From assembly GCF_015773195.1 (NCBI RefSeq), contig NZ_JADWYK010000003.1, forward strand, positions 1 through 64,000: a stretch of 64,000 nt of DNA. Direction: 5' to 3'. The DNA comes from Hymenobacter guriensis (GTDB lineage: Bacteria; Bacteroidota; Bacteroidia; Cytophagales; Hymenobacteraceae). Below are positions 32,675-40,745 of this stretch, one piece after another (the first letter of the stretch is position 1; each line of letters begins with the position of its first letter). Under the pieces are notes generated by a model. It was not told the DNA's origin. It saw nothing but the letters and a program-made list of their open reading frames with translations, and did not search any database. A program made the position numbers and the translations under genes.

Positions 32675-35263
32675 ATGCTTATCCTCTTCTGTCGATTCCT
32701 GCACCTCAGTTGGCTTCTGCTGCTGTTGATGATGCTAAGCAGCCCCGCGCTGGCGCAGCCAGCTACCCCGACTGTGCCTACCAACCTCACCTGCCTCAAT
32801 GAAGTGGCACCTGACCGGTTTGCGGCCCTGCGCAAAGCTATTGGCACGGCGCGGGTAGTTGCCCTGGGGGAACAGATGCACGAGGATGGCACCACGCTGG
32901 CCCTGAAGGTGGACTTGGTGCGCTACCTCCACGATTCGCTGGGCTTCACGGTGCTGGCGTTTGAAGCCGATATGTACGGGGTAGATAAAGCCGGGCGCAA
33001 TATTCAGGCGGGGCAGCCGGCGCTACCAGCCCTGCAGGCCTGCCTCTACAACAAGCGTATCTGGTCGGGCACGGCCGAGTTTCAGCCCCTGGGGGCTTAC
33101 CTGGATGCGCATCGTGGCCTGCACGTGACGGGTTTCGACAGCAACCTGCAAAGCGAGTATACCGAGTACCTGGCCGTGCCCGAGCTGCGGGAGTTTCTGC
33201 GCCAGGACCGCCGCACGCCGTGGCCGGAAGCCGAGTTTTACCCCATAGCCGAAGTGCTGGGCGAGCTACTGAACGGCGGCGACTTCAAGCAGCTGCGCAC
33301 CCATCCCGCCGACTCCGTGCACCTGGCCCGCTGGTTTCATAAAGCCCGCAAGTCGCTCACCAGTATTGCGAAAAATCAGCCCGCCCAGGCTCCGCAAGCC
33401 GCTTTCTGGCGGCAGTGGCTCAAGAGCATTGGGGCCGCCATGGAAGCCGATAAGGAAGCCTTCCGGGGGCACCGGCCGCCCAAAGATTACCGCGACGCGC
33501 TGATGGCCGACAACCTGCTGTTCCTGACTCGGCAGTTCCCCGGCGAGAAAATCATTGTTTGGGCCGCTTCCTCGCACATTGCCAACAGCTACGCCGCCCT
33601 TAGTGAGCCTACCAGCCTCTCGGAGGAATATGCCCGGCGGATGCGCGCCCAACACCCGCCGGAGCCGGGTAGCGAGGAAGATGCTCCCTCACTGCGGGAA
33701 ACGCTGGCCGGTTTCGTGCCGATGGGGCAGGCCCTGAAAGCGCAGCTGGGCGGGGCGGTGTACTCCATCGGTTTTACGGCCTATGGGGGCACCTACGGCA
33801 ACCAGGCCATGCCGAATTCGCTGTCGGCGGTGCTCACGCCGCCCAAGGGTAGCCTGGAGCAGGCTTTCGAGGACCGGGGTTGTTTGCTGGGCTTCGTGGA
33901 TTTGCGCGCCTCTGCCGATGCTGCGTTCTACGCCTCGCCGCTGGGCTACCTGCCGCTGCTGGGCCGCTGGAAGCAGGTGTTCGATGGTATGCTCTTCACG
34001 CGAGATATGCGCCCCACCACGCCCTACAGTGCCGACCAGGAAACCCCAGGCGCGCCGCTGGCGCCGGGCCGGCAGCTGCCCGGCCTAGTGCTTGATGCCA
34101 AAACCGGCGCCCCTGTATCCTTCGTCAGCGTGGGGCTCCGTGGTACTACTCTGGGCACCGTGAGCAACCTGGAAGGGGCGTTTTCTTTGTTCGTTCCCGC
34201 CAGCCACGCCCGCGACACGGTACAGATTTCCTCTATCGGCTACGCGTCGGCGCGGCTGCAGCTGGCCCGCCTGCAACCCGGGCAGCCCCTGCAGGTGCGG
34301 CTGGTGCCCCAGGAGCATTTGCTGGGTGAGGTGCTGGTGAAGGCCCCCTTGAGCGCGGCGGCCATTCTGGCCAAAACCCGCGAGCATCTGGCCGACAACT
34401 ACCCGCAGCAGCCCCACAGCGCGCAGTTTTTCTACCGCTACCAGCGCCACCAGGCCGACTCGCTCCTACTGAAAGAGGAAGCGGCCGTGGATTTTTATGA
34501 TGCTGAAGGCTACCGCCGGGGCAGCTGGGAGCGGGCTGGCGAAAGTAAGCTCACCCACGTGCGGCAGCTGCGCCGCCAAACCGTGCCGGCCCTGCGCAAC
34601 CAGCCTTTCTCCTATCTGCAGCAGATGTGGGGGCACGACCCCATCCTGACCACCCGCAACCTACTGAGTGAGGGGCCGGCTTCGCACTACCAGCTCACCC
34701 TGCGCGAGCCCACGCAGTACAAAGGCCGCGCGGTGCACGCAATAGCCTTCCGCTGCAACAAGCCCAACACCTTCACCACGCCCTACGGCTATCCTTCGCC
34801 CGAAACCTTTGAGGGTACTATCTACATCGACGCCGACAACTTTGCGGTGGTGAAGTACGATGTGCGCATGACGCGGGAGCCGGCTACCGTCACCAAGGTT
34901 AAAGTGCTAAAGCGCTTGGGTTTGCCCGGCCCCGCGCAGTATATCAGCCAAGCCCACGACGTGTACCAGTACGAAGAAGTAAATGGCCGCTACTATCTCA
35001 AATACAGTCAGATAGAGTTTCAGCAGGATTACGTGATATTGGCCACGCAGGCCCGGCAGCGCCACACCGAAAATTACCAGCTGCTCGTCACGGGCTTGGA
35101 GCTGAAAAACCCCGCTGTGCTCCGCAGCAGCATGACGGATGTGCTCAATGTACCCTACCGCCCCGAGTTTTGGGAAACCTACCAGGTGGTGTTGCCGGAA
35201 GCGGAAAAGTCCACGAGCGGCCTCGGCCTCACCTCACCAGCGCCAGCAGATCGGCCGCAATAG
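32675..35263 (+). CDS. erythromycin esterase-like domain fused to carboxypeptidase-regulatory-like and DUF5686-like regions
   Basis: An 862-residue protein with a signal peptide (WLLLLLMMLSSPALAQP). Residues about 35-440 resemble the erythromycin esterase family: ARVVALGEQMHEDGTTLALK, LVRYLHDSLGFTVLAFEAD and GEKIIVWAASSHIANS hold the expected His/Glu/His positions. Residues about 465-560 are a CarboxypepD_reg-like domain (GLVLDAKTGAPVSFVSVGLR). The rest resembles DUF5686-type outer membrane-linked sequence. The fusion suggests a surface or periplasmic hydrolase rather than a classical macrolide resistance enzyme. The gene end overlaps the mcrC end by 35 bases on the opposite strand. Confidence 0.75.
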   Translation: MLILFCRFLHLSWLLLLLMMLSSPALAQPATPTVPTNLTCLNEVAPDRFAALRKAIGTARVVALGEQMHEDGTTLALKVDLVRYLHDSLGFTVLAFEADMYGVDKAGRNIQAGQPALPALQACLYNKRIWSGTAEFQPLGAYLDAHRGLHVTGFDSNLQSEYTEYLAVPELREFLRQDRRTPWPEAEFYPIAEVLGELLNGGDFKQLRTHPADSVHLARWFHKARKSLTSIAKNQPAQAPQAAFWRQWLKSIGAAMEADKEAFRGHRPPKDYRDALMADNLLFLTRQFPGEKIIVWAASSHIANSYAALSEPTSLSEEYARRMRAQHPPEPGSEEDAPSLRETLAGFVPMGQALKAQLGGAVYSIGFTAYGGTYGNQAMPNSLSAVLTPPKGSLEQAFEDRGCLLGFVDLRASADAAFYASPLGYLPLLGRWKQVFDGMLFTRDMRPTTPYSADQETPGAPLAPGRQLPGLVLDAKTGAPVSFVSVGLRGTTLGTVSNLEGAFSLFVPASHARDTVQISSIGYASARLQLARLQPGQPLQVRLVPQEHLLGEVLVKAPLSAAAILAKTREHLADNYPQQPHSAQFFYRYQRHQADSLLLKEEAAVDFYDAEGYRRGSWERAGESKLTHVRQLRRQTVPALRNQPFSYLQQMWGHDPILTTRNLLSEGPASHYQLTLREPTQYKGRAVHAIAFRCNKPNTFTTPYGYPSPETFEGTIYIDADNFAVVKYDVRMTREPATVTKVKVLKRLGLPGPAQYISQAHDVYQYEEVNGRYYLKYSQIEFQQDYVILATQARQRHTENYQLLVTGLELKNPAVLRSSMTDVLNVPYRPEFWETYQVVLPEAEKSTSGLGLTSPAPADRPQ

Positions 35264-36260
35264 CGGGCCAGGGCTGGGCCAGGTTGATGGTGACGATGCG
35301 CACCGGGTGCCCACCCAGGGTGTAGCGAACATCCACCTCCTGCGTAGCGGCCGGATACAGCAGTACGCCCTCCAGTTGCTGGCCCGGCAGCGGCTGCTGG
35401 TTCTGGAGGTAGGCGTAGAGCTGGTAGAGGTGGGGCGCAATCAGCCGCTGCCGGTCGTAGCGGGTGCGCAGAGCCGCTGAGTAGTACTTGGTGTCGAGAA
35501 TGATTTTGCGTTTGGGTGCTTCCAGGGAGATATCAGTAATCATGCTGGGCAGCAAATTCAGGTCGGCCGCGTGCTCAGCGGCGGCCTGCCAGGCAATGGT
35601 TTCACTCTGCACCCGAAAGTGGCGCTGCTCCAGCCGGTAGAAGTTGCGCACGAACTGCTCAAACAGCCGCGCCATCACGGTCTCGTCGCGCCGGAAGTCC
35701 CGGAAACGGGGGCGGCCACCGGCCGTGGGCTCGGGCAGCTGACTCAAGTGCAGCAGCTCGCAGATGTTGAGCAGCATGGTCCCGATACCCACAGGCCGCT
35801 GCCGCCGGGCCAGCCGTAGCGTATCGTTGGTTAGCTGCAGCGGGGCAATATCAGCCGGGAACTGCCGCTGCACCCGGCGCAACTCCTGCCGTAAGCCAGC
35901 GGGCAACTTGGTTGTGCGGCCCAGCTCCCGCACCGTGCCCAGCAACAACCCGTGTAAGGGCGCGTCATAGCCCAGCTCATCGAAGCGGCAGACGGCGCGG
36001 CCCCGGGGCAGCAGGTTGCGCGTGAGGCTGGGCGCCAGCAGCACCCGCCCGCGCAGCTCCGGCAGCTCGGCTTCTCGCTCCCGGTACGTCGGTGGCAAAC
36101 CTGAACGCAAATACCGCCGCAAATGCAGCAGCAGCAAATGAGCCAGCAGCTCCACCGGCCGCTCAAAGGCCTGCCCTTCCGCCGTTAGCAACTCATGGCG
36201 CGCTGGCAGCCGGTTCCAGGCGTAGCTCAGCAGGTAGTACAGGTTCTGTATCGGGACCAC
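35229..36260 (-). CDS. mcrC: McrC-like nuclease subunit of an McrBC restriction system
   Basis: A 343-residue protein matching McrC: N-terminal IQNLYYLLSYAWNRL, LPELRGRVLLAPSLTRN in the middle and a PD-(D/E)xK nuclease core (LPSMITDISLEAPKRKIILD, then TKYYSAALR). The start is GTG 36260. It follows mcrB on the same strand after 88 bases. McrC makes double-strand cuts when loaded by the McrB GTPase on DNA with modified cytosines. It is of normal length and looks intact. Confidence 0.88.
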   Translation of the reverse strand: MVPIQNLYYLLSYAWNRLPARHELLTAEGQAFERPVELLAHLLLLHLRRYLRSGLPPTYREREAELPELRGRVLLAPSLTRNLLPRGRAVCRFDELGYDAPLHGLLLGTVRELGRTTKLPAGLRQELRRVQRQFPADIAPLQLTNDTLRLARRQRPVGIGTMLLNICELLHLSQLPEPTAGGRPRFRDFRRDETVMARLFEQFVRNFYRLEQRHFRVQSETIAWQAAAEHAADLNLLPSMITDISLEAPKRKIILDTKYYSAALRTRYDRQRLIAPHLYQLYAYLQNQQPLPGQQLEGVLLYPAATQEVDVRYTLGGHPVRIVTINLAQPWPAIAADLLALVR

Positions 36261-36300
36261 GGATTCGCGCGGATTAGTCGGATTACACGGATTTTGTGGA
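36260..36300. repeat. short CGGATT repeat cluster between mcrB and mcrC
   Basis: CGGATT occurs four times in about 40 bases around the mcrC start (36260-36298), spaced irregularly. This could be a small interspersed repeat or a regulatory site. Confidence 0.5.
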
Positions 36301-36348
36301 CGGAGTTAGGTGGGCCAACCCCGCCCCGCCGGCAGCACTTGAGGTAAA

Positions 36349-37629
36349 TCAGGCCAGCAAGCGGCGCTTGGCAGCCGCTGCTTTGGCGGGTTCATCGAGC
36401 CAGTATTCCGTGAGCAATGGCGCAATTTCCTGCTCCAGAATCAGCCGGAGCCACCCCACAATTTCTTCCGGCTGTGTCGGCGGCTGGCAGAAGTAGCTGT
36501 GGCCGATGCGGAAGTCCGGGCCCAGGTCGGGGTCGTCGGCTATGGTTTGGTTGAGCTCCGTCAGGCGGCTGACTGTTTGCTCTATGATTTCAGTCCCCAC
36601 GCCCTGCTGGCGCAGGAAGTCCTGAAACGCGGGCCCAAACTCCGGCTCCAGCTCCACGAAAGCAAAGCGCCGCCGCAGGGCATAATCCAGGGGCGTGAGG
36701 GAGCGGTCGGCGGTGTTCATGGTGCCGATGACGTACAGGTTTTCGGGTACGAAAAAGTGCGTGCCGGCCGGAGCGTAGGGCAAGGCAACGGCGTGGGCCG
36801 GGCCGCGCTTATCGGCTTCCAGCAGTAGCAGCAGCTCCCCGAAGATGCGGCTCACGTTGCCCCGGTTTAGCTCGTCAATCAGCAGAAAATACGGCCGCGC
36901 TGGGTCCTGGGCGGCCCGGCGGCAAAGCTGCACCAGTAACCCATCCGTCAGCCGGAACTTGCCGCCCGCATCGGGCCGGAAGCCCTGCACGAAATCCTCG
37001 TAGCTGTAGCTCGGGTGAAACTGCACCAGCTCGGTGCGGGCCGCATCCTGGGCGCCCAGCTCCAGCCAGGCGAGGCGTCGGGCCAGAAACGTTTTGCCGG
37101 TGCCGGGCGGGCCCTGGAGCAGCAGGTTCTTGCGCCGCCGCAGTCCGGCCAGGGCCGCATCCAGCTTCTCGGGGCCGATGAATACTTCCTGCTCGGCCTG
37201 AGCCCGGTCGTAGGCGGGGCCGGAAACATAGGCTGCCACGGGCTCGGCCGCCGCAGTTACCTTGAGAGCCCGCATCGGCTGCCGGCTTGGGCGGCCGGTG
37301 TAGAGGTCCGTGAGTTTGTCCTGCTCGGCCACGTCCCCGTCCAGAGACGAGTTGGCCAGCGTAGGGCGCTTGGTGGCAATGGTGAAGTCCAGCTTTTCGA
37401 GCAGGCGGTTGGTGGGCGCCCCGCTGCCCAGCGGCCACGTAGCTGCGGCATCGTCGTTGGCCAGCCGGTACGCCAGCTGCGCTACGGCCCGCGGCGGGTA
37501 GCGCCGGCCCCGGTACACCAGGTCGTAGACGGTGCTGGCCGCGAGGGGCTGGTCGTCGCGCTCCAGCTGCCGCAGGGCGCGCAGAACGTGCTGCCGGGTG
37601 AGTAGGGGAGACGAGGTAGACGAGGACAT
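36349..37629 (-). CDS. mcrB: McrB-like AAA+ GTPase with ScoMcrA-type N-terminal head domain
   Basis: A 426-residue protein. Residues 8-90 resemble the ScoMcrA-type head domain (LVYRGRRYPPRAVAQLAYRL) rather than the DUF3578 domain of E. coli McrB. Residues about 160-420 are the AAA+ GTPase with Walker A GPPGTGKT, Walker B FLLIDELNRG and the McrB signature MNTADRSL. Its partner mcrC is directly downstream. The head domain probably recognises modified DNA; which modification cannot be said. The head-domain call rests on memory of the family pattern. Confidence 0.85.
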   Translation of the reverse strand: MSSSTSSPLLTRQHVLRALRQLERDDQPLAASTVYDLVYRGRRYPPRAVAQLAYRLANDDAAATWPLGSGAPTNRLLEKLDFTIATKRPTLANSSLDGDVAEQDKLTDLYTGRPSRQPMRALKVTAAAEPVAAYVSGPAYDRAQAEQEVFIGPEKLDAALAGLRRRKNLLLQGPPGTGKTFLARRLAWLELGAQDAARTELVQFHPSYSYEDFVQGFRPDAGGKFRLTDGLLVQLCRRAAQDPARPYFLLIDELNRGNVSRIFGELLLLLEADKRGPAHAVALPYAPAGTHFFVPENLYVIGTMNTADRSLTPLDYALRRRFAFVELEPEFGPAFQDFLRQQGVGTEIIEQTVSRLTELNQTIADDPDLGPDFRIGHSYFCQPPTQPEEIVGWLRLILEQEIAPLLTEYWLDEPAKAAAAKRRLLA

Positions 37630-37780
37630 TGGCAGGAAAGTACGGGCAAAACACCACTGCGGCCAAATAAGTGGCCTTGGCTATGCCTCCGTTTTGCTGG
37701 TAGCCTGCCTTTGCGCCTGTCACTTTATCGTCAGCAGTAGGGCATTTAGAAACTATTGTTATTTTGTTTTATACAGTACC
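37630..37780. other. intergenic region upstream of the aminopeptidase
   Basis: No gene is seen between mcrB and the M1 promoter; the sequence turns A/T-rich toward 37741. Confidence 0.5.
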
Positions 37781-37811
37781 TTGTATTGCATAATAGCAAA
37801 CCATATCTTTG
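37781..37811 (+). promoter_or_regulatory. strong Bacteroidetes-type promoter for the M1 aminopeptidase gene
   Basis: TTG (37781-37783), 20 bases, TATCTTTG (37804-37811), an exact TAnnTTTG match. It would leave a leader of about 115 bases before ATG 37933. Confidence 0.6.
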
Positions 37812-37932
37812 CTTTATGCACGACCAGGAAGCTGATCCGAAAGCAGCCACAAGGTTGGAGTAATGACCACTAGCCTGTGCTTGCCACCTTTTCTGCTTTC
37901 TTTGCCCGACGTTTTCCCCTCTTCCCCATTCT

Positions 37933-40419
37933 ATGAAAACAACCCTTACCGCCTTCGCCTGCTTTTTAAGCACCCTGGGCCTGGCTCAAACCCCCGCCAC
38001 CGCACCCGCCGCTCCGGCGCAGGAGGGCCCCTACCGAGCTTCGGCTATGAAAGTGAACAGCCTGGTGCACACCAAGCTGGACGTGGGCTTCGACTACGCC
38101 AAGCGCTACCTCAACGGCAAAGCCTGGCTTACGCTCAAGCCCCACGCCTACGCTACCGATTCTCTGCGGCTGGACGCCAAAGGCATGGACATCAAAACGG
38201 TAGCCCTGGTGAACGGCAACCAGCAGCAACCCCTGAAATACGACTACTCCGATAAGCAGAACCTGCGCATCAACCTGGGAAAAACGATGACACCGGGCAA
38301 AGCCTACACCGTGTACATTGAGTACACGGCCAAGCCCGACGAGCTGAAAACCAAAGGCAGCGCGGCCATCAATGACGCCAAGGGCCTGTACTTCATCAAC
38401 CCCGACAGCGCCGTGGCCGGCAAGCCCGTGCAGATCTGGACCCAGGGCGAGACGGAAGCTTCCTCGGTGTGGTTCCCCACCATCGACCGGCCGAACCAGA
38501 AAACCACGTCCGAAATCAGCATGACGGTGCCCAGCAAGTATGTGACGCTGAGCAACGGGGCGCTGGTAAGCCAGAAACCCGCCGGCGCGGGCCTGCGCAC
38601 CGACACCTGGAAGATGGACCTGCCCCACGCGCCCTACCTGTTTATGATGGCGGTGGGGGACTTCCGCATCACGAAGGACACCTGGCGCGGCAAAGACGTG
38701 ACGTATTACCTTGAGCCCAAGTACGCACCCTTCGCCAAGCAGATTTTTGGCAACACCACCGACATGCTGGAGTTTTTCTCGACCCGGCTGGGCGTGGAGT
38801 ACCCCTGGAACAAGTACGCCCAGATTGTGGTGCGCGACTACGTGAGCGGGGCCATGGAAAACACCTCGGCCACCCTGCACGGGGACTTCCTGCAGAAAAC
38901 TGACCGGCAGCTCCTGGACCGCGAATACCAGACGGAGTCGGTTATTGCCCACGAGCTGTTTCACCAGTGGTTTGGCGACTACGTGACGGCCGAAAGCTGG
39001 AGCAACCTGACGGTAAACGAAAGCTTCGCCGACTTCTCCGAAGGCCTGTACGCCGAGCACAAGTACGGGGCCGATGCCGCCGACTCGCACAACCACCGCA
39101 ACCTGCGCAACTACCTGCGCAGCCCCAAAGACGCCCAGAAGCACCTCGTGCGCTTCCACTACGACGACAAGGAGGACATGTTTGACCTGGTGAGCTACCA
39201 GAAGGGCGGGGCCATTCTGGACATGTTGCGCACCTACCTCGGCGACGACGTATTCTTTGCGGGCCTGCAGAAGTATTTGCAGGACAATAAGTTTGGCAAC
39301 GGCGAGGCCCACCAGCTGCGCCTGGCGCTGGAAGCCGTGTCGGGCCAGGACCTGAACTGGTTTTTCAACCAGTGGTACTTCGGCACCGGTCACCCCGTGG
39401 TGAGCATCGACTACAACTGGGACGCGACCAAGAAAGTGCAGTCCGTCACGATCAAGCAAAATCAGCCCGGCCAGGTGTTTCAGCTGCCCATGGCTATTGA
39501 TTACTGGGTGAACGGCAAGCCCCAGCGCCAGCGCGTGATGATGACCCAGGCCAGCCAGACCTTCACCATGCCCCTCGCGGCCAAGCCCGACCTAGTGGAT
39601 GTGGACGCCGAGAAGACCCTGGTGTGGCAGCAGACCGACAACAAGCCCCTGGCGGAGTTTGCCTACCAGTATGAGCACGCCCCGCTCTACGTAGCGCGCC
39701 GCGAAGCTTTGCTGGCGGCCGAGTCAAAGCAAACCACCGACGCAGCCGCCCGCAAGCTGCTGGTCTCCGGCCTCAACGACAAGTTCAACAACCTCCGAAT
39801 GGTAGCGGCCGAGCGCCTCAAGCTCGACAACAAGGAGGTAGCCAAGCTGGCAGCCCCGGCCCTGCGCAAGCGCCTAAGCGTGGAAAAAGACCCGGTAGCC
39901 ACGGCTTCTCTGCTCACGTCGCTGGCCAAGCTCCAGGACAAGAAGGATGAAAAGGTGTTCACGCAACAGCTCAAGGCCCAGTCGTACGGGGTGCAGGCGG
40001 CCGCGCTGAAAGGCTTGGGTGGCGTAAACACGAAAGCGGCCCTGGCGAAAGCCAAGGAGTTGGAAGCCAGCGACGAAGCCAGCATCAGCCAGGCGGTGGC
40101 CGGCGTATATAGCCAGCACGGCGGCGACGCCCAGTGGGACTTCGTGCGGACCCGCTTTGATGCCGCCAGTGAGCAGGAGCGGTTTGGCTACTTCGAAGGC
40201 ATGGGCGCTATGCTCACCCGCCTCAGCGAGCCGAAAGCCTTTGCCGAAGACGTGGAGCGTCTCCGCGGCCTGGGCGTGAAGTACAAGCAATACGGCGCCG
40301 ATGAGCCCATCATCGGGATGTTGCAGGCCGCCATCAAAGCCCAGGAAGGCAAGCCCAATGCCGCTACCAACAAGCCGGTAGCCGAAAAGGCCATTGCCGA
40401 CATTCAGGCCGCGAAATAG
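37933..40419 (+). CDS. secreted M1-family metallo-aminopeptidase
   Basis: An 828-residue protein with a signal peptide (MKTTLTAFACFLSTLGLAQ). The M1 features are GAMEN (306-310), the zinc site HELFH (340-344) with Glu341, and the third ligand Glu363 in NESFAD. The last 200 residues form helical HEAT-like repeats (AAESKQTTDAAARKLLVSGL onward). It is likely periplasmic or surface-located and removes N-terminal residues from peptides for nutrition. The gene has its own promoter and terminator. Confidence 0.92.
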   Translation: MKTTLTAFACFLSTLGLAQTPATAPAAPAQEGPYRASAMKVNSLVHTKLDVGFDYAKRYLNGKAWLTLKPHAYATDSLRLDAKGMDIKTVALVNGNQQQPLKYDYSDKQNLRINLGKTMTPGKAYTVYIEYTAKPDELKTKGSAAINDAKGLYFINPDSAVAGKPVQIWTQGETEASSVWFPTIDRPNQKTTSEISMTVPSKYVTLSNGALVSQKPAGAGLRTDTWKMDLPHAPYLFMMAVGDFRITKDTWRGKDVTYYLEPKYAPFAKQIFGNTTDMLEFFSTRLGVEYPWNKYAQIVVRDYVSGAMENTSATLHGDFLQKTDRQLLDREYQTESVIAHELFHQWFGDYVTAESWSNLTVNESFADFSEGLYAEHKYGADAADSHNHRNLRNYLRSPKDAQKHLVRFHYDDKEDMFDLVSYQKGGAILDMLRTYLGDDVFFAGLQKYLQDNKFGNGEAHQLRLALEAVSGQDLNWFFNQWYFGTGHPVVSIDYNWDATKKVQSVTIKQNQPGQVFQLPMAIDYWVNGKPQRQRVMMTQASQTFTMPLAAKPDLVDVDAEKTLVWQQTDNKPLAEFAYQYEHAPLYVARREALLAAESKQTTDAAARKLLVSGLNDKFNNLRMVAAERLKLDNKEVAKLAAPALRKRLSVEKDPVATASLLTSLAKLQDKKDEKVFTQQLKAQSYGVQAAALKGLGGVNTKAALAKAKELEASDEASISQAVAGVYSQHGGDAQWDFVRTRFDAASEQERFGYFEGMGAMLTRLSEPKAFAEDVERLRGLGVKYKQYGADEPIIGMLQAAIKAQEGKPNAATNKPVAEKAIADIQAAK

Positions 40420-40436
40420 CTTGACCTGAAAGCAAA

Positions 40437-40480
40437 CAGAACGGCCCCGCATTCCTTAGAATGCGGGGCCGTTCTGATTT
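40437..40480 (+). terminator. intrinsic terminator
   Basis: Arms cagaacggccccgcatt and aatgcggggccgttctg with a tiny loop, then T-rich sequence. Bidirectional; it also fits the small minus-strand gene at 40495. Confidence 0.9.
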
Positions 40481-40494
40481 TGAGTACGGTGCGG

Positions 40495-40638
40495 TTACCG
40501 CTGTGGGTCGTGGGCTTTATCGGGCGTTATGGTTTTGCCCTTGTTGGTGTCCTGGTTGGTATTGGGGTGCTGATCTTCCTGCTTTTTGTGGGTTGGATCA
40601 TCGTGTGCAGGAGCTTTAGGAACGTTGGTAGCAGTCAT
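40495..40638 (-). CDS. small hydrophilic protein (47 residues)
   Basis: A complete minus-strand frame from ATG 40638 to TAA 40495. The protein (start MTATNVPKAPAHDDPTHKK) is very hydrophilic, rich in Asp, Asn, His, Lys and Pro, and has no hydrophobic segment. It ends 15 bases from a strong bidirectional terminator, which supports a real gene. The overlapping plus-strand frame (TTG 40480) has no start signal and is rejected. No function can be named. Confidence 0.55.
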   Translation of the reverse strand: MTATNVPKAPAHDDPTHKKQEDQHPNTNQDTNKGKTITPDKAHDPQR

Positions 40639-40745
40639 GGTCGTAGTCAGTTACGAAGTGAAACCATACGCACTGGTACGCAGCCCGGGCGGCCATGGGC
40701 AGGCTGCTCAAAATGATGCACGCGCGTCGGCGCATAGTACGTAGG

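Noticed and set aside
32675..35263. Call as a macrolide resistance gene
   Set aside because: Only distant similarity to erythromycin esterase, with fused envelope domains; resistance cannot be claimed from sequence.
37966..39459. Minus-strand frame of 497 codons opposite the M1 aminopeptidase
   Set aside because: The aminopeptidase has all catalytic motifs on the other strand; the shadow has none.
40480..40716. Plus-strand frame with a hydrophobic stretch
   Set aside because: It starts with TTG inside a terminator and overlaps the better small gene on the minus strand.
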